Part shown: one piece after another, positions 62,489-64,000 of the stretch
Position numbering within the stretch: the stretch's first letter is position 1
Layout of the letters: each line of letters begins with the position of its first letter
The notes under the pieces: model-generated
Databases searched by the model: none
Told to the model about the DNA's origin: nothing
The model's input: only the letters and a program-made list of their open reading frames with translations
Translations under genes and position numbers: made by a program
Assembly (NCBI GenBank): GCA_963843365.1
Contig: CAWJKG010000003.1
Span: forward strand, 1-64,000
Source of the DNA: Bog-473 sp963843365
Lineage (GTDB): Bacteria > Actinomycetota > Acidimicrobiia > Acidimicrobiales > RAAP-2
Direction: 5' to 3'
DNA: 64,000 nt

Positions 62489-63440
62489 TCAGGCGGGACC
62501 GGCTGGTCGCTGGGCGCACGCGCCGACCAGGGCGGGTTCGCCGGGACGGGCGAGGGGCCCGAAGGCGAGCGCCGCGGTGTCGCCCTCGATGTAGCGGCTG
62601 GCGTCTCCGCCGGCGTCCGCCATCTCGTCCATGCCGATCGGACCTTCGGGGCGGCCGGCCAGGAACTGCTGGATGATCGGGTTGTCGGTCGCCAGCATGT
62701 CCGGCTTGCTGGCGAACTTGACCAGGTTCGATCGGAACAGCACGCCCATGTACTCCGCCGTCCGCATGACCGACTGGATGTTGTGGGTGATGATGAAGAA
62801 CGTCGCTCCCGTCTCCTTCTGGGCGGTGACGACGAGCTCGTCGAGGTAGGCGACCCGGACCGGGTCGAGACCCGGAGTCCGGCTCGTCGAAGAGCACGAT
62901 CTCGGGCTCGGTCACCATGGCCCGCGCCAGGCCGGCCCGCTTCTTCATGCCGCCCGACACCTCGCCTGGGAGCTTCTTCAGGTGGTCCATGAGCCCGACC
63001 AGCTCGGCGTTGCGGTGGACCAGCTCGCGGATCGCCGCCTCGTTCTTGCGCGTGTGCTCGCGCAGCGGGAAGGCGATGTTGTCGTAGAGGTTCATGGAGC
63101 CGAACAGCGCGCCGTCCTGGAAGAGGACGCCGAACTTCTTGCGCACCTCGTAGAGGCGCTTCTCGCGCAGTCCGACGATCTGGTCGCCGTCGACCCAGAT
63201 CTCGCCGCGCTCGGGCCGGAGCAGCCCGAGGATGTTCTTGAGCAGCACCGACTTCCCGGTGCCCGACGGGCCGAGGATGGCCGTGATCCTGCCCTTGGGG
63301 ACGTCGAAGGTGATGTCCTCGAGCACGGTGTGCGAACCGAACGACTTGGTGACCCCGCGCAGCGAGATGATCGGCTCTCCGGGCGCGATCCAGGCCTGCC
63401 CGGTGCCTTCCTGCGGGTTGTCCATATGAGGAGAACCCAT
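62489..63440 (-). CDS. Mla/Mkl-like ABC transporter ATPase, one frameshift
   Basis: 316 residues after correction. Walker A GPSGTGKSVLL, signature VSGGMKKRAGLARAM, Walker B IVLFDEPDSGLDP resemble MlaF and mycobacterial Mkl, ATPases of MCE lipid-import systems. The frame breaks in PDSG; one extra base near 62870 is enough to restore DPVRVAYLDELVV and RTAEYMGVLFRSNLVKFASKPDML to the end. No permease or MCE gene is in the window. ATG 63440 or 63425 are both possible starts. Confidence 0.82.
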
Positions 63441-63485
63441 ACCCGGCGCCCGGGCTTGCGCACGCGTGCCGGGACGACGCGGCCG

Positions 63486-64000
63486 TCAGCCCCCGAGCAG
63501 GCCGCCCACCGTCTTGGTGGCCCCGCCGACGATGCCCTGCACGGGGTTGGTCGTCGTGGTCGTGGTCGCAGTGCTCGATGAGGAGCCCGACGATCCCGAC
63601 GTTCCAGAGCCCGTCGTGCCCGGGAGCACGCTGCCCAGCCCGACGGACTGCGTCAACCCGTTGACGCCGCTGCTCACGCCGCCGGTCACGCTCCCGACCG
63701 TGCCACTGAGCCCAGAGGACCCGGTGACGCCACTGGTGACGCCGCTGGCGACCCCGCTCACAGTCTGGCCCAGTCCACTGGTCACGCCGCCGACCGTCTG
63801 GCTCAGCCCACTCGTCACGCCGCCCAGCGTCTTGGTGACGCCGCCTGTCACGCCGCTCACGGTCTGGCTGATGCCGCCCGTCGCGCCGGCTGACCGTCTG
63901 GCTCACTCCACCGCTGGCGCCGTTCACGGTGTTGTTCAGTCCCCCCGCCGGCCTGGTTGAGGCCGCCGGCGAGGCCTGTGTTCGCCCCGCTCGAAGCGCC
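63486..64000 (-). CDS. 11-residue-repeat protein (partial, two frameshifts)
   Basis: C-terminal part of a low-complexity protein that begins beyond the window. Its repeat has a period of 11 residues: GGVTSGLSQTV, GGVTSGLGQTV, SGVASGVTSGV. A Ser/Thr run (GSSGSSSSTATTTTTTNP) follows, then GIVGGATKTVGGLLGG. Extra bases near 63888 and in the C6 run at 63941-63946 break the frame; correction joins GGLNNTVNGASGGVSQTVSG. Function unknown; the 11-mer recalls amphipathic repeats of lipid-surface or desiccation proteins. Confidence 0.55.

Overview
The window is GC-rich and densely coded, with many GTG/TTG starts and 1-8 nt gene overlaps. It carries actinobacterial markers: a mycothiol-type MDMPI-fold protein, a DUF1918 protein, a SepX/GlpR-like membrane protein, GlnII, a MurA with Asp in place of the fosfomycin-target Cys, and an F420-type FrhB-like protein. 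I infer an actinomycete-phylum bacterium, perhaps Acidimicrobiia or a related uncultured lineage; the class is a guess. No rRNA, CRISPR array, integrase or transposase was recognised.

Layout. 0.1-8.9 kb: housekeeping and carbon genes (glpX, murA, meaB, an enoyl-CoA hydratase, the trehalose synthase/maltokinase pair, galT). 9.0-12.6 kb: a 1183-residue secreted protein with a beta-propeller-like front, four A/B pairs of Ig-like domains and a glycine-rich tail. 12.9-20.8 kb: a divergent sulfate-assimilation locus (cysD-cysN-precorrin-2 dehydrogenase leftward; cysH-sir-FrhB-like-small protein-ABC ATPase rightward) around a perfect palindrome. 21.8 kb: tRNA-Ala(CGC). 22.2-27.0 kb: a Ni,Fe carbon monoxide dehydrogenase operon (cooF-cooS-cooC-FAD oxidoreductase). 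27-47 kb: a loose stress/accessory region (ATP-dependent ligase, universal stress protein, BI-1, PAP2, AI-2E-type transporter, HicA-like protein, site-2 protease, phosphoribosyltransferase-hydrolase fusion beside an erythromycin-esterase-like enzyme, ECF sigma factor with an MDMPI partner, two small dimeric-barrel proteins, MFS exporter). 46.8-50.8 kb: amino-acid racemase/aldolase-like enzyme, amidase, DEAD-box helicase fused to a cold-shock domain. 50.8-61.0 kb: a full Tad/Flp pilus locus in two divergent arms with an orphan LuxR-type regulator and two pilins. 61.4-64 kb: glnII, an Mla/Mkl-like ABC ATPase and the end of an 11-residue-repeat protein.

How genes work together. CysD/CysN make APS, CysH reduces it to sulfite, Sir reduces sulfite to sulfide, and the precorrin-2 dehydrogenase feeds siroheme synthesis for Sir. 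The FrhB-like flavoprotein, whose start overlaps the sir stop, is a good candidate electron donor; that would be a split, assimilatory counterpart of the methanogen F420-dependent sulfite reductase. CooF, CooS, CooC and the FAD protein would oxidise CO and pass electrons to NAD(P)H or another acceptor.

Quality caution. Eight otherwise intact genes carry ten apparent single-base insertions, seven of them in the last 5.3 kb. In each case removing one base restores a normal protein. I read these mainly as sequence errors and annotate the genes across the shift.
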